Source: Agroathelia rolfsii
Taxonomy: Eukaryota; Basidiomycota; Agaricomycetes; Amylocorticiales; Amylocorticiaceae
Length of the DNA: 64,000 bases
Direction of reading: 5' to 3'
NCBI GenBank assembly: GCA_018343915.1
Contig: JABRWF010000002.1
Span: forward strand, 372,001 to 436,000
Shown here: positions 25,001-36,778 of the stretch, piece after piece
How the letters are laid out: every line of letters starts with the position of its first letter
Numbering within the stretch: position 1 is the stretch's first letter
Program-made: the position numbers and the translations under genes
The notes under the pieces: model-generated
Databases searched by the model: none
Told to the model about the DNA's origin: nothing
The model's input: the letters and a program-made list of their open reading frames with translations, nothing else

Positions 25001-25396
25001 GATATCTGTGCCCGTGCGCATCGAGCCCAAGGTGTACTTTGCTGCGGAAAGGACGTTCCTCGTACGTTTCTTTTTGTCTCTTCTAAAGATGCATGTTAAC
25101 TCAATTTGTCTATGCAGAGATGGCTGGATATGTCGATCGTCATTTGCACCATCGCCACTACGCTACTCAACTTCATACCACCCACGGACAGGGCTGGCCT
25201 TGTGGCAGCGATCTTGTTCACGTTCGCGTCACTCGCTTCGATCGCGTACTCGGCCGCGATCTTTGTCTACCGCGCATGGGCGCTGCGGAACCATCGCGCG
25301 ACGGGGCTGTACTATGACCGGTACGGGCCGACGGCGCTGTGCGCAGTCATTGCGGCTGCGATTGCTGTGAACATTGGCATGAGGCTGAGTGAGTAA
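22053..25396 (+). CDS. VTC4: Vacuolar transporter chaperone 4, polyphosphate polymerase
   Basis: VTC4 makes polyphosphate from ATP at the vacuolar membrane and passes it into the lumen. Exon 1 is 22053-22076 (MKFGRKIN) and exon 2 starts at 22140. The SPX domain comes first: [20 protein letters not shown], and later [18 protein letters not shown], with the Lys-rich inositol pyrophosphate-binding surface. The catalytic tunnel domain follows: [48 protein letters not shown] and LEVKLQT, which hold the Arg/Lys, Glu and metal-site residues known from yeast Vtc4. A long acidic Ser-rich linker (about 24350-25060) precedes three VTC1-like membrane helices: [33 protein letters not shown] and [13 protein letters not shown]. 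Total length is about 850 aa, longer than the roughly 720 aa of yeast because of the linker. The upstream CACGTG array suggests phosphate regulation. Confidence 0.93.
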
Positions 25397-27177
25397 AAAA
25401 AAAAAAAAGATAGGCTTACGCGCGCCTGTGTGAGGGGAAGAGAATGTAGATTGTTCCAAGCGAGCAGTCCGAACTATCTTTCTCCGTCCAAAGACTTATC
25501 TTTTTTTATCATCGCGTTCTCTCGTTTACTCAGCAATCTTCCTTTTCTTCTTCTCCACCTCTATGTGGTAATTCTTGTCTGTTCCCCTTCGTATCATGGC
25601 AGATGTAATCCCTGCAATATAGTAACACTGCAATCAAGCATTTGCCTTCATTCACTCTTCTTTTTTTTTTGTGCTGTGTAGTTTAGTCTCGTAACGACTG
25701 CTACTGAATGAATAAATGAACGACCTTTTTATTATAGTCGAGTTTTCTACCTTTGGCCATCCATTACCACATCCGTTACCACACCTCATGCCACGCTATT
25801 TTGGCTGCAGTTTGATAAGTGCATAAGCGCAGGCAGGCTCCTGGCTAGTGCCCCAAGTTGATGCTATAGATTTACGGAATCTAGACTTGCGGTAACCAAT
25901 GCCCGCCCATCATGATACGCATAGTACTACGCATATACGCTGATGGAAACATACACATACCTGCTACATGTATATCATGATTGTAACAGCACTTGGCGAT
26001 CATATGTTACTAGGCCTGTGTCAAACGGCGATAATAATAAAACAATCTACTCTTTTTGCTGCGATGTCGGCGATTACCCCGTACCGATACACCGCTTCTT
26101 AGCATTATCATTATTACATGATATACTAAATAGTAAATTCAGTTAGGCTACAATCCCCGGTGGTCGGTATGAAGTATTCACCGATTGCGCCCCGAGTGGA
26201 AGGGGAAAAAAATGTTTAAGAGCACTAGGTTTTTTGATGTGTTCCGACGGAGGAGGCTTGGATGTGCTGAGAAAGGATATAGACATTCAAGGTTCGGCGT
26301 TGTATGTATGCATGACAAATACATTTTCACCCGAGGGGTCGTGATTGGGAAGAGATACCAGCTCCTATTGCGCTATGTTATGTTGCATATGTATGTATAT
26401 ACGTGAATGAAAAGACGATATATACGCTTGTGTATTTATCGAACTTGGATGAATGGATGAAAGTGAGTATAAATCACAAGAAAAGAAAGAAAGAAAATCA
26501 AAATAAACGGAAAAAGGGAAATAACAAGAAATTTGGGGGTTAGCGGAAGGCAAGAGGGGACCCTGGGTCGATTAACTGCTATGCGACAAACCAGAAGGAG
26601 CGAGAAACGAGAAAGAACACTACAGCTGATGAACAAAAAAGAACAAAGGAAAGAAAGTCAAAGCACACCAGGCGCCCCGCTTGGAAAGAAAAAAAGAGAG
26701 GGAAAAAAATCTTTCCTTGTACAAAATAAGAGCTGTAGTTAATGGTGATGGTAATAGTAATAATTCTCTTTTTTTAATTTCCTTCTGTGTGGAGGGGGTC
26801 TCGGTTCCGTATTATATATGTCTCATCTAGCAGCGATGTGTATATATGGAATGAAAAAAAATGGGTGATGATGATAATGATCATGAAAAGGAAATGCTAG
26901 AAAGGGTAATAAATGATGCGAGGAAGAAGGAAATGCGGAAGATCGAGAGAAAAGAAATGCGTGGATATATAAGATAAAATATATACACACAAGAATCTTT
27001 GGGGGCTTGTAAGATAGGAGAAAAAGAGGTCAAGGGGGAAAGAAGAAGATTTGATTCAATAAAAAAAAAACCGTGGTCCTTTCTCCTCTCTCCACCCCCT
27101 CATACCTTTACTTACAATGTCATAGAAGAAGAGAAGAGACAAAAAAGAAAAAAGAAAAAGAGTCTCCTCCCCAACAA
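25397..27177. other. Convergent intergenic region, no gene seen
   Basis: About 1.8 kb between the ends of VTC4 (+) and the Thr-rich membrane protein (-). It contains T-rich then A-rich low-complexity tracts, for example A runs around 26640-27150, and many short TA repeats. It fits two long 3' UTRs plus spacer. ORFs here are low complexity and were not accepted as genes. Confidence 0.45.
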
Positions 27178-28000
27178 CTAACGCATGCCATTATAATACG
27201 CCCCAGGCGCAGGTGACGATCTCCCACCCCCATACCCACCCAGCGTCGGCGCGGGACTACGACTCCTCATCCCCGCCGCATCGCCATACGCCATCACCTG
27301 CCCCGGCCCGGGCGACGCCACACGCGCCGGCATCCCTGACGGGGGCCCACCACCAGGATACGGCGGAGCCATCATGCCACCCGGCGCAGGGCTACGCGCA
27401 CGGATCTGCGTCATCTGGTACGCCTCGGGGTGGTGTATGCTTGCGGCGTCATCGTCGAGCGTGCCGGGCACGGGCCCGCGATAAGGGTCGTACCCGCCTG
27501 GCGCGTACGGGTCGTCGTGGTAGGCCGCCGGCTGGCCCGGGTTCATATGCGGCAAGGGCGGAACCGCGTAAGGGTCATGCACATCCGGCGTGGACGCGGC
27601 GATGCTTGGTGCATAGCCGTCCATGCGCGCGGCGCCGCCGCCAACGACGAATTCGCTGTCGTTGGCGTGGGCGGTGCTGCCTGCGGCACTGCTGCCGCCA
27701 AAGGTGGACTTGTCGCGGCCGACGGGGAGGATTTCGTCGTTGGCCTGGCCGTGGCCGTTGAGATCAGGCCATTTGATGGCTTCGTCTGAAACGCGGATTA
27801 ATTGTTGTCAATAATTGTATCATCATTATAAAATAAAATAAAAATGGAGATAAAATAAACGAGAAGCCCGACGGGGGAAACGGAATGACATGTCACGTGA
27901 TCGGGTGGAAGAAAGAAGCATGACGCGCGCACTGATGGTTCCGTTGCGGGCAGCAACGCCCGCCCTGGTCCCTAGCTTTTGCTCCAGGGTTCACAGCAAC

Positions 28001-28032
<32 letters not shown>

Positions 28033-28852
28033 ATTGCGGTGAAAGAAAGAAAAAGGAAAATAACATACTGTCGTCAAAGTCGCTGAAGCGCTTTCGCTTG
28101 AGCTTCCAGACGAGGAAGCCGACGATGCCAGAGACACCTACGATACCGGCGATGACCATGCCGGCAATAGATCCACCCCCGAGGCCACTGGAACCGCCGC
28201 CTGAGCCGGAACTGGTTGAGCTGGACGAGGCGGCAGATGATGCTGCGGATACGGTGGGCGTGATGACGGTGACGATCGTTTGCGTCTGGCCATCGGCGTT
28301 GACGGTGACCGCTTGGCTCGTGATCGGCGCAGCAGGGCTTGGAGAGGCATTATTATTATTATTATTGCTCGCGCTCTTGCTCGCCTGCCCCGTTGGTGAG
28401 GAGGTCTGCTGGTTGTTGTTGTTTGTCTGGCTGGTATTAGCCGTGGTCGCCGGGGGTGAGGTGTTTGTATTGGTGTTGGTGTTTGCTGTCGTCGGCTGAG
28501 TAGTAGTAGGCGTCGAGGTGGGCTGCGTTGTGGTCTGCTGCGTTGTTGGTGAGGTGGTCGTCACCTGTGTATTGGTCGCCTGCGTGGCCGTAGTGTGCGT
28601 TGTCGGGGCGGTCGTCGCCTGCGTGTTGGTCGCAGCGGTATTGGCTGTGGTAGCGGCGGTGGTGGCGGCTGTGGTATCTGCGCCGGCGCCGCCAGCAGTG
28701 GTCTTGTCACTGCTATCAGGGAGGGAGATGAGGTCACGATGGTGAAGGGCGGCGTGGAGAGGCTGATGGATGTGCTGCGCCTGGGCGTGCGCCGCTAGGG
28801 CGATTTGGGCCAGAACACAGGAGGCGGCAAGGAGCCGTTGTGGACTTGGCAT
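27178..28852 (-). CDS. Thr/Ser-rich single-pass membrane protein, wall-sensor or mucin-like
   Basis: Two exons, 28852-28069 and 27785-27178, encode 463 aa. The junction restores FSDFDDNEAIKWPDLNG. A signal peptide opens the protein (MPSPQRLLAASCVLAQIALA). About 180 residues rich in Thr, Ala, Asn and Gln follow (TTQQTTTQ, NTNTNT), a likely heavily O-glycosylated stalk. A Ser/Gly spacer leads to one transmembrane helix (IAGMVIAGIVGVSGIVGFLVW) and a basic stop-transfer (KLKRKR). The cytoplasmic tail is Pro/Gly/Ala-rich with DPYAPGGYDPYRGP-like and RSxSPAPG-like repeats. The topology resembles Wsc/Mid2/SKG6-type surface proteins, but no WSC or other folded ectodomain is present. A sensor role is inferred from architecture only. 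The intron interrupts just after the juxtamembrane acidic motif. Confidence 0.78.
28005..28033. repeat. (GA)n microsatellite in intron
   Basis: A run of about 13 GA dinucleotides within the single intron (27786-28068) of the membrane protein gene. A second (GA)n run lies in its 5' leader near 28907-28932. Confidence 0.85.
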
Positions 28853-30191
28853 CTTTGATTTGCAGCGACTGAGAGCGATGCAAAAGACCAGATGCAGAAA
28901 GTATAGGGAGAGAGAGAGAGAGAGAGAGAGAAAGAAATAGAAAGAGGGAGGGTGGAGGAGAGGAAGAGAGAGAGAGGGAGCGTGTGTGTGTGTAACTTGT
29001 TAAATGTTAGCGGTTGCTGGAGATGATAAAGATGAAGAAAGTACAGCCACACAATAACAACACGGTTGTTAACTCTTTTTTTTTTTTTCTTTTTCTTCTT
29101 CTTCTTCTTATACATTCTTCAACAATTGACTATACTTTAGACTACTACATATTTTATATATTATAACCCGACGCAATTATACGATCACGATCAGATACCA
29201 GGGCAGTCATCATGATGGGGGGTCGGGCTGCGGAGTCACGTGACCATGCGCTGTTGCGCCCCATAAGCTGTGGTGTCAGACATGTTGTGTTATTACGACT
29301 GGGGGGAAAGAAGGGCGCAGGAGACTGACTGACATCTAGAAAAAACCAACATAGGCGGTGCAGCAGGGCAGATGACGAGTTGGGGGGAGATTGGACTTGA
29401 AATAGAAAAAAAGGTGCCGAGAAGTTGATTATAAGAAAGTGTTAGATAAGATAAAACCAAGAGATAGTTAGGATAGCATAGCAAAGAGGAATGAGCAAGG
29501 GATGGGGGTTTGTTGACTCTTTTTCGTCGTCGATCACCGATCTCGTTAGTCACACGCTATTACCTCGCCCTTGTCCATATCCATCTCCATTGTCCTCTGC
29601 CCCTGAGGAGTATATGCCCATCCATGTCTGCCATAATGACATTGCCTATCCTATCCTATACTCGTAGTATACTCCATGGGTAGTATGCACAACAGCAGCA
29701 CACACTGACAGACAGAGACGTGACAGCGAATGGTGGTGACAGTCTGCGTCACGCCACGTCACGCCGTCTTTGTCATCGTTTTGTAAACAGCGACGAGACG
29801 TCCTCGTCTCCCAGGGCTCCTCTCACAGGCCGGAGAGCAGCTAGAGCAGCAGCACATCCACGCCCACACACGCCCACATTCACCACCAACAGCACTCGTA
29901 ACTACCCGTGTGGTCCACAGCACGCCCCCCGGAACACACTCTGGGGAAAAAAAGAAGAGAAAGAGAGGTGCACTCTGCCACAAGTTCCGTCGCAGCCGGC
30001 TGGGTGTTTTGGCCCGGAGCGAGCTTCCTTATCGATCCCACTCTCTTCCAGGCCAGCTCAGTATTATAATCAATAATTAATCAGGTATGTGTCCTCCCCG
30101 CCCGTCACCCGACGAATCCGCCATGACCCATCACTAACCATATCCACCACCCCTCCCCCCCATCTCGTGATATTCACAGTCCCACATTACC
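28853..30191. other. Divergent promoter region, membrane protein / SNF5
   Basis: 1.34 kb between two divergent start codons. It holds GA-rich and T-rich simple repeats (28900-29110) and a TCACGTGA palindrome near 29235. A probable 5' UTR intron for SNF5 runs from GTATGT at about 30084 to ATTCACAG ending at about 30179. No coding gene was recognised. Confidence 0.5.
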
Positions 30192-33100
30192 ATGAACCAC
30201 CCCGGTGTGGGTCCGCCACAGGGCTTCTCCCTCCCTTTGGCTCAGCAGCAGCAGCAACAACAACAGCGTCCCCCGCAGCAGCAGCCACAACAAACTCACC
30301 AACAGCAGCCACAAGGCCTTATGAATGGCCTCGGCCCATCCAATGGCGCCATCAACCCCGCCATGCTATCCGCCTTCCCTGGCGCGTCCGCCTTTCAGCA
30401 GCAGCAGCAGAAACAACAAGGGATGGCAGGCCTTAACGGTGCCCAACTCACTGGTGCCATAAATCCCAACATGATGCACATGTATCAACAACAACAACAG
30501 CAGCAGCAGCAGCCATTCCAAGGCATGCCAGGCCAATCCCCAGCTCCATCCATGAACCCCGCCGCCGCCGGGCGCATGTTTCCTGGCGGAGGGGCTGGTC
30601 AATTTAACCCTCAGATGGCCGGCATGCCTATGAACATGAACATGGGTATGGGCATGAACATCGCCGGTGCTGGTGGTGGTGGTAGCATCAATCCCGCACA
30701 ACTCAATGCCATCGACCCGCAAACTGGTGCAGCCATGTCGTCTCAGCAACTCCTCCATCAACAGCAGCAGGCAAAGATGATGGCCGCGCAACAGTATTTT
30801 CAGCAGCAGCAGCAGCGTCAGCAACAGCAACAACAACAACAGGCACAACAGCAGCAGCAGCAGCAAAGGATGGCAGCTGGTGCCAATATGATGCAACGCC
30901 AGAACAGCATGGGCGCCGCTGGTAGTGGTGGTGGTGGCATGGGCCCAGACATGCGCCCCGGCAGCAGCATGGGCATGGGAATGGCCATGAATCATCCCTC
31001 GGCTGCAGCGCTGAACGGGATGCAGTGGGCCCAAGCTCAGGCCATGGCTGTCCGCGCGGCGGGTATGCAAGGCGGTGGTGGTGCTATGCCCGGAAATATC
31101 CCGCCTGGTGCGCCCGGTGGTGTTGCTGCTGGCATGGTGCCATCCATGCATACGTCTCGTCCACCTTCTCAAGCAGCATTCCATCCAAATCCTGGTGCCG
31201 CTGGCAGCGCCTTCCCTCCAGGATCGGCGGCACAATCGCAGCAGCCTTTGACGCCCCAACACACCGGCCCACAAAGTATAAGCGCTGGTGGTGGCAACAA
31301 CAGCTTTTCGATGGGCACTCCGCAGACGAGACATGCCTCGCCGCAGGTGATGAGCGCTGGTGGTGGTAGTGTTACCATGCCGCCTACACCCACGTCTGGT
31401 GGTCAACTTGGACACCAACAGCTCGGAATCCCTTCTTCTTCGACGCCCGTGCCTACGTCTTCGAGTGCAGCTGCAGGAGCGTTCCAGGGCTCACCACCGC
31501 CCCAATCAGCCTCTGCCATGTCGCGTGGGTCGAAGCGGAAGGTGGGCGACGCGCTCGCTTCGCCTGCAATGTCTACCACCAGCTTGAGCGAGCACCAGCA
31601 ATCGCAATCCCAGCAGCAGCAGCAACATCAACAACAACAGAGGTTTGGAAGTATGGAGCCTCAGCGAATGGGCAGTATGGAGCCCCAACAACAGCAACAT
31701 CAACAACACCAGCGCATGGGAAGCATGGGTCCACCGGGCGTTGCGATGGGTGGTGGCATGAACGGTATGATGGCCCCGCCTCCGCATGGCATGGGCTCGC
31801 CGATCCCGGGTATGGCTGCCTCTCCCACCGGTGGTATGGGAATGAGCGCGATGGGTGTCGGTGTTCCTGGAATGACGCCCCAAGGAGCGCCTCATCCTGG
31901 TATGGGGGCAGCACAGCCGACGACGATGGTGCCCGGTATGCCTGGTGGTGGGATAATGGACCCGGCGGGTATGATGGGCGGGATGGGGATGCCTCCTAAT
32001 ATGGCCGGTGGTGGTGTGGGTGTGGGTGTTGGTACGCCTATGCGCACGCCGGTGCAGCCTGGTATGTCGCAGCTGCCCATGTCCGCGCGCGGTGGCGTAG
32101 GGGGGAGCAGTAACGGCGCGACGATGGCCATGGGCCCGCCGCATCATCACCAGCAGCAGCAGCCCGGTATGCCGCCCATACAGCAAGGAGGAGGCGGTGT
32201 GCCTGCAGGTGTTGCGTCGTCGGGGATGATGATGCATCCTGGTTCGCCTGCGCCTGGTAAAGGTATGGGCGGGAACGCGGCGATCCGTGGGATGCCCGTA
32301 CCGACTCCGCGCCCAATGGGCCCGCATCCTGGTATGGGTGTGGGTGTTGGCATTCCCGGGCCGAGTAATGGCATTCATCCTGGTCAACAACAACCACATC
32401 ATCCGGCGGGGGTGGTGCTTCCACATCAGCAAGTGCCGCCGCCTCAGGGTCCCTCTTCGTCGTCTTCCCAACAACATCCTCAGCAGCCGCAACAGCCGCA
32501 GCAACACCAGCAGCATCAGCAGCAGCCGTCAGTACAGATCGGACACCAGCCACTGCCGCTATCCGCCACTACTACCCCCGGCGCGGGCCCTGGTGCTGTC
32601 GTGCCCGGTGTCGGTGGTAGTGGCAGCACCCACGTCAACGGCCAGCTCAACCCGAGCACGACGTCCGTCAGCATCGTTCCCGCCGACACGCTCAAGCCGC
32701 TCACGACGGAGGAGACGGCAGAGTTCAAGACGTGGATGGACGCCGATAAGGCGTATACGCAGATGTATCTCGCGATGCGGCAGCGCATGTCACTCGAGGC
32801 GCGCGCGAGTGTCGGGCTTCGGTGGTGGGAGGCGGGGTATGCCGAGGCGGCGATGAAGGAGGCGGGTCCGGCTACGCGCGAGGCGGAGCGGAGGCGGCTC
32901 ATGGCGTATGCTGGTGCTAGTGGCAAGCATCCCAAGTTTGAGGTGAGGTATCCGGGGCATATGATGAAGATTCGGGAGAAGGAGATGATGAGTAAGAGGG
33001 GGAAGCAGGCTCGTAGAGAGGGATTGAAGATGTGCGTGGTTTTTTTTTTTCTCGTTGGCTATTTGTTTCTTTTGATTAACTTGGTGGTTTGGTTTTTTTT

Positions 33101-35902
33101 TCATAGTCCTAGAAGATTAGATGCAAAAGACGCAGAGAAACCGGAGATATTGGTCCCTATCCGATTAGAGATCGACGTAGAGCATCATAAACTGAGGGAT
33201 ACATTCATATGGAACTTGAACGGTAAATGCGTCCAATCGTTTGGTTACATTCGTATAACATTATTCTAATTTTTTTTTTTAAAAAAATACTCAGACTCCG
33301 TCGTCACACCCGAAGCATTCGCCCAGTCCGTTGTGGATGACTACGCGCTCGCACCAAGCTATCACGCTATCATCACACGCTCGATCCAGGAACAGCTAAG
33401 CGACTATCGTGCACATGCCGCAGACGAGTCGACGACGACAGTGACAGTACCAACGACAACGGGCGCATCCTCTGTCGCAGGCTCGCTCAACGAGGAAGAC
33501 GTGCGCTGGTGGGCGGCCTGGCGTAAGAAGCAGGCGCGTGATATGGAGGCAGAGCTGGCGGCCGCGTTAGCCGAAACAGAGGCGGAACAGGACGCACCGT
33601 CTGCGGCAAGCAAGCGCCGATCGAAGAAGAGGCGGAAGATTGCTGCACGTGCTGCTGCTAATGGTAAAGGCGCCACTGCTGTCAAAAAGTCAAAAGAGGA
33701 TGGTGGTGCCGAGGCGGACGTGGAGGGCGAGGGCGAGGATGTGCAGTCTTCGTTTGATATCGGCACGCCGCGTAGGGCGGATGAGCTCGAGTTGGGCGTG
33801 GATGAGAATCAGTTGAGGGATGACGTGCGGATCTTGGTCAAGGTTTGTTTTGTCTTTTTTTGCGGGGGGAATCTTTCCTCCCCCTCCCCTGGCTCCTATC
33901 TGGATGCAATGGTGGATCTAACGGTAATGTTTTTTTTTTTCTTATCATTGTTCAGCTGGATATCATGATTGGCAACGTCAAGCTTGATGATCAGTTCGAA
34001 TGGGACATTGCCAATCCCGATGCGTCTCCGGAACAGTTTGCCGAGATTTACACGAGGGAGTTGGGTCTCGGTGGGGAATTCAAGTATGCATACTTTCCTT
34101 TTTCAACAACAGCTTTATACTTACGTCATTTTTTTTATCACCAGGACCGCTATTGCCCATCTGATCCGTGAGCAAGTCCAAGTGTACCAAAAATCACTCT
34201 TCCTCGTCGGCCACCCCACCGACTCGGTCGCGGCTGTGCAAGACGAAGAACTGCGCATGTCTTTCTTGCCCAGCCTCACGTCTGGTGCACGCTCGATGGA
34301 CGAGGTCGTGTCGTTTACGCCCCAGCTCAACTACCTCTCTGATGGCGAGATCGACCGCACAGAAAAGGATCGCGATCGCGAGCTGCTCAAGCGGCGCAAG
34401 CGCGCCCAGCGCGGCAGGCGAGGCGTGGCTTTACCCGACCGCGAGCCTATCCGGACGTATCGCACGCCGGCAGTTGGCTTCCCCGAACTCGACCTCGCTG
34501 CGCTCCAGGCGGCTGCGGCCAGCACGGGTCCGACCTCGAAACGTGCTGCGGCCGCGGCGGCGTCGCTGACGATTGCAAACATGGTTGCCAGCGAGAACGG
34601 CACACCGCTGTCGTTGTCCGCGCCGGCGATGTCTGCGTCGTTGTCGCAGTCGGCCATGCAACCGGCGCAGGTAAAGGAAAAGAAGGCAAAGGGTCTATTC
34701 CGCGCGCCATCGTTGCCGTCATCGGTATTGCATCCGCGTGCGAACGAGAACGCGCCGACAGAATGGACGGCAGTTGATCCGGCGACGTTGCCGCCCCCCG
34801 TGGCGAATGACCCGCCGGATATCGTGCCTGTGGCGCCGACGGAGGGCAAGGCGAGCAAGGTGTTGGTGACGCCCAAGACGCCCTATCAACTCGAGCGCAT
34901 GGCAAAGGAGCGCGAGTTTGCGGACGGCCAGCACCCGAATTTCATCGATGGCGTTTGGCATTGCTCGAATTGTGGATGCCCTGAGAGTATCGCTGTCGGT
35001 CGTCGCAAGGGACCCTTGGGCGACAAGTCACAGTGTGGACCATGCGGTGAGTTTTGATGTCAGGCTCGTTTTTTCTTTACTAGCCTATCTTACGCATCGT
35101 CTTTTTTTCTTCTTCTCGAAAGGTAAATTCTGGCATCGGCACCGTCGGCCGCTTCCTGTGGAATACAGTTCGAGTTTGGAGTTCCATATGAACAAGAAGA
35201 AGAACGAAGAGCTCGCGAAGACGATGGCGAGGAAAAAAGGCGGGTTGGCAGCATTCCGTGCTCAAGAAGCCGCCGCTGCCGCTGCGGCGGCGGCAGCAGC
35301 AGCAGCCGAAGAGAACAATACTCCAGAGACGCCCGCAGATGGGACCTCCGTTCCCGGTACACCTGTCAAGGCACCGTCAAAGCTCAAGTCAGAGGCGTCT
35401 GCAGATAATGCGCCAAGGAGTACGAGGTCGAATACTCCCAACGGAAGGATCTCTTCGCGCCAGTCTCCGGCCAAGGAAAATTCTGTTGATCGTGCTGGGA
35501 CGGAGAAACCGGAGTCCTCCTCAACGGCGCCTCTGACGCCTCAGCTCGAAAACGGCAGTGGGTCGCCTCTCATGAATGGAAGCAATGTCATACGAGCGAC
35601 ACCCCCCGCGTGGGTCATTGCGGCCAGAGATGCAATGAACAAGAATTATCCTGATGATATGTTTCAGCCCACACCGCGGAGACCGATCCAGAACGGCGTT
35701 ATCGAATGGAGAATGAAATGCTGTGACTGTCCTGGGAAGGTGAATCCGTCTAATTCCTGCTATGTGTCGCATATACTCATCGATTTATGCTTAGTTGTAC
35801 ATGATTGGCCCCGGCGAGTCCTTGGATGGGTTCGAAGTGCACTTGAAGAATCGACAACACCGAAATAATGTGAACAACCGTCTCAATGGCGGGTCGTCGT
35901 AA
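30192..35902 (+). CDS. SNF5: SNF5/INI1 (SMARCB1) subunit of SWI/SNF-type chromatin remodeller, with GATA-like zinc finger
   Basis: Seven exons encode 1,752 aa: 30192-33031, 33107-33222, 33295-33842, 33956-34083, 34145-35046, 35123-35739 and 35795-35902. All splices keep the frame. Residues 1 to about 820 are low complexity: Gln runs, and Met/Gly/Pro repeats such as GMG and PGMP. A helical region follows (FKTWMDADKAYTQMYLAMRQ). The two SNF5 repeats are PEILVPIRLEIDVEHHKLRD with FIWNLNDSVVTPEAFAQSVV, and LDIMIGNVKLDDQFEWDI with PEQFAEIYTRELGLGGEFKT. The C-terminal third has a CxxC...CxxC finger (CSNCGCPES...CGPCGKFWHRH) of GATA type and a run of about 12 Ala near 35270. It ends with a motif around GPGESLDGFEVHLKNRQ. 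It acts in nucleosome remodelling in the nucleus. The Gln-rich N-terminus resembles yeast Snf5 more than the short Sfh1 paralogue. Confidence 0.92.
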
Positions 35903-36778
35903 TCCTTACTCATACCCACCCATTATATTTTTTTTCATGCATATATCCTGCTCGTTGTTGTGTACATACGTGTATTATCCCTGGAGTTGTCTACCCTCGC
36001 TCTCACTCTTTCTTACCTACTTTCTTGTTGTCTTGATTTTCAATTTCTTTCTTTTCTTTTTCTTTTTTTTTTACGTTCTGTGTCGGTATCCGCCAACGTG
36101 TGTATGCCCAAAGTATCAATACAATTATTACAAACAGATTTTGTATCTTTATTATAAACTTCTCCGATTTACTACTCTCTCGCTCTACTCTACCTTTTTT
36201 TTCTTCCATCTTGTCGCGTGTCTTGGCAGAGTTGTCTGGGCAGTTCCAATAGAAACTATTGCGTACAAATGAGTTGCTAATGTGTGAACAAGAGAACATT
36301 GTCAAGGAAATCAAACTCCGTTTCTGGTGGCGTAACTTGAAGGTAAGTGGCGTGGTTTGTACTTCGAAATGAGCGCTGCAGCACGATGTATAATGATCTT
36401 GGCCGGGACTCCGAGCTTCAAGTTTCGTATGAACCGCCGACTCTAGTATACATGTTCAAGCCATACTGATTACGGGCTAAGGCTCCTCTCTGGTTACTTT
36501 GTGCGATGAACTCTGGCGACGTTGTTGAACGATCAATCCAAACAAAGTTGTGTGTGAACAATCATTGAACAAAAGCGGTACATATATATTGGTAATCAAG
36601 TACAACGTTTGTATTTATTTCTTGTGAGAGAAAAGCAAAAGTAGTACACTCGAAGTAGGAAACAAATATTTGGTTTACATTTGGTTTGAGTCAAGAAATA
36701 GGCGGCATAGTTCAAGGAGCGAATTTTCAATAACAGAGCTTTGCATATGCTACCGAGAGTTCTACTTTCCAAACCTCC
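35903..36778. other. Convergent intergenic region, no gene seen
   Basis: About 880 bases between SNF5 (+) and the left thaumatin-like gene (-). The first 330 bases are strongly T/C-rich and probably SNF5 3' UTR. The rest is AT-rich without a recognisable feature. Confidence 0.45.

Noticed and set aside
27185..27800. Plus-strand ORFs over the tail of the Thr-rich membrane protein
   Set aside because: GC-rich antisense shadow. The minus strand gives an in-phase splice and a coherent membrane protein.
30366..32516. Long minus-strand ORFs (350 and 336 codons) opposite the Gln-rich part of SNF5
   Set aside because: They are the antisense reading of CAG/CAA repeats (Leu and Cys runs) with no start context or splice support.
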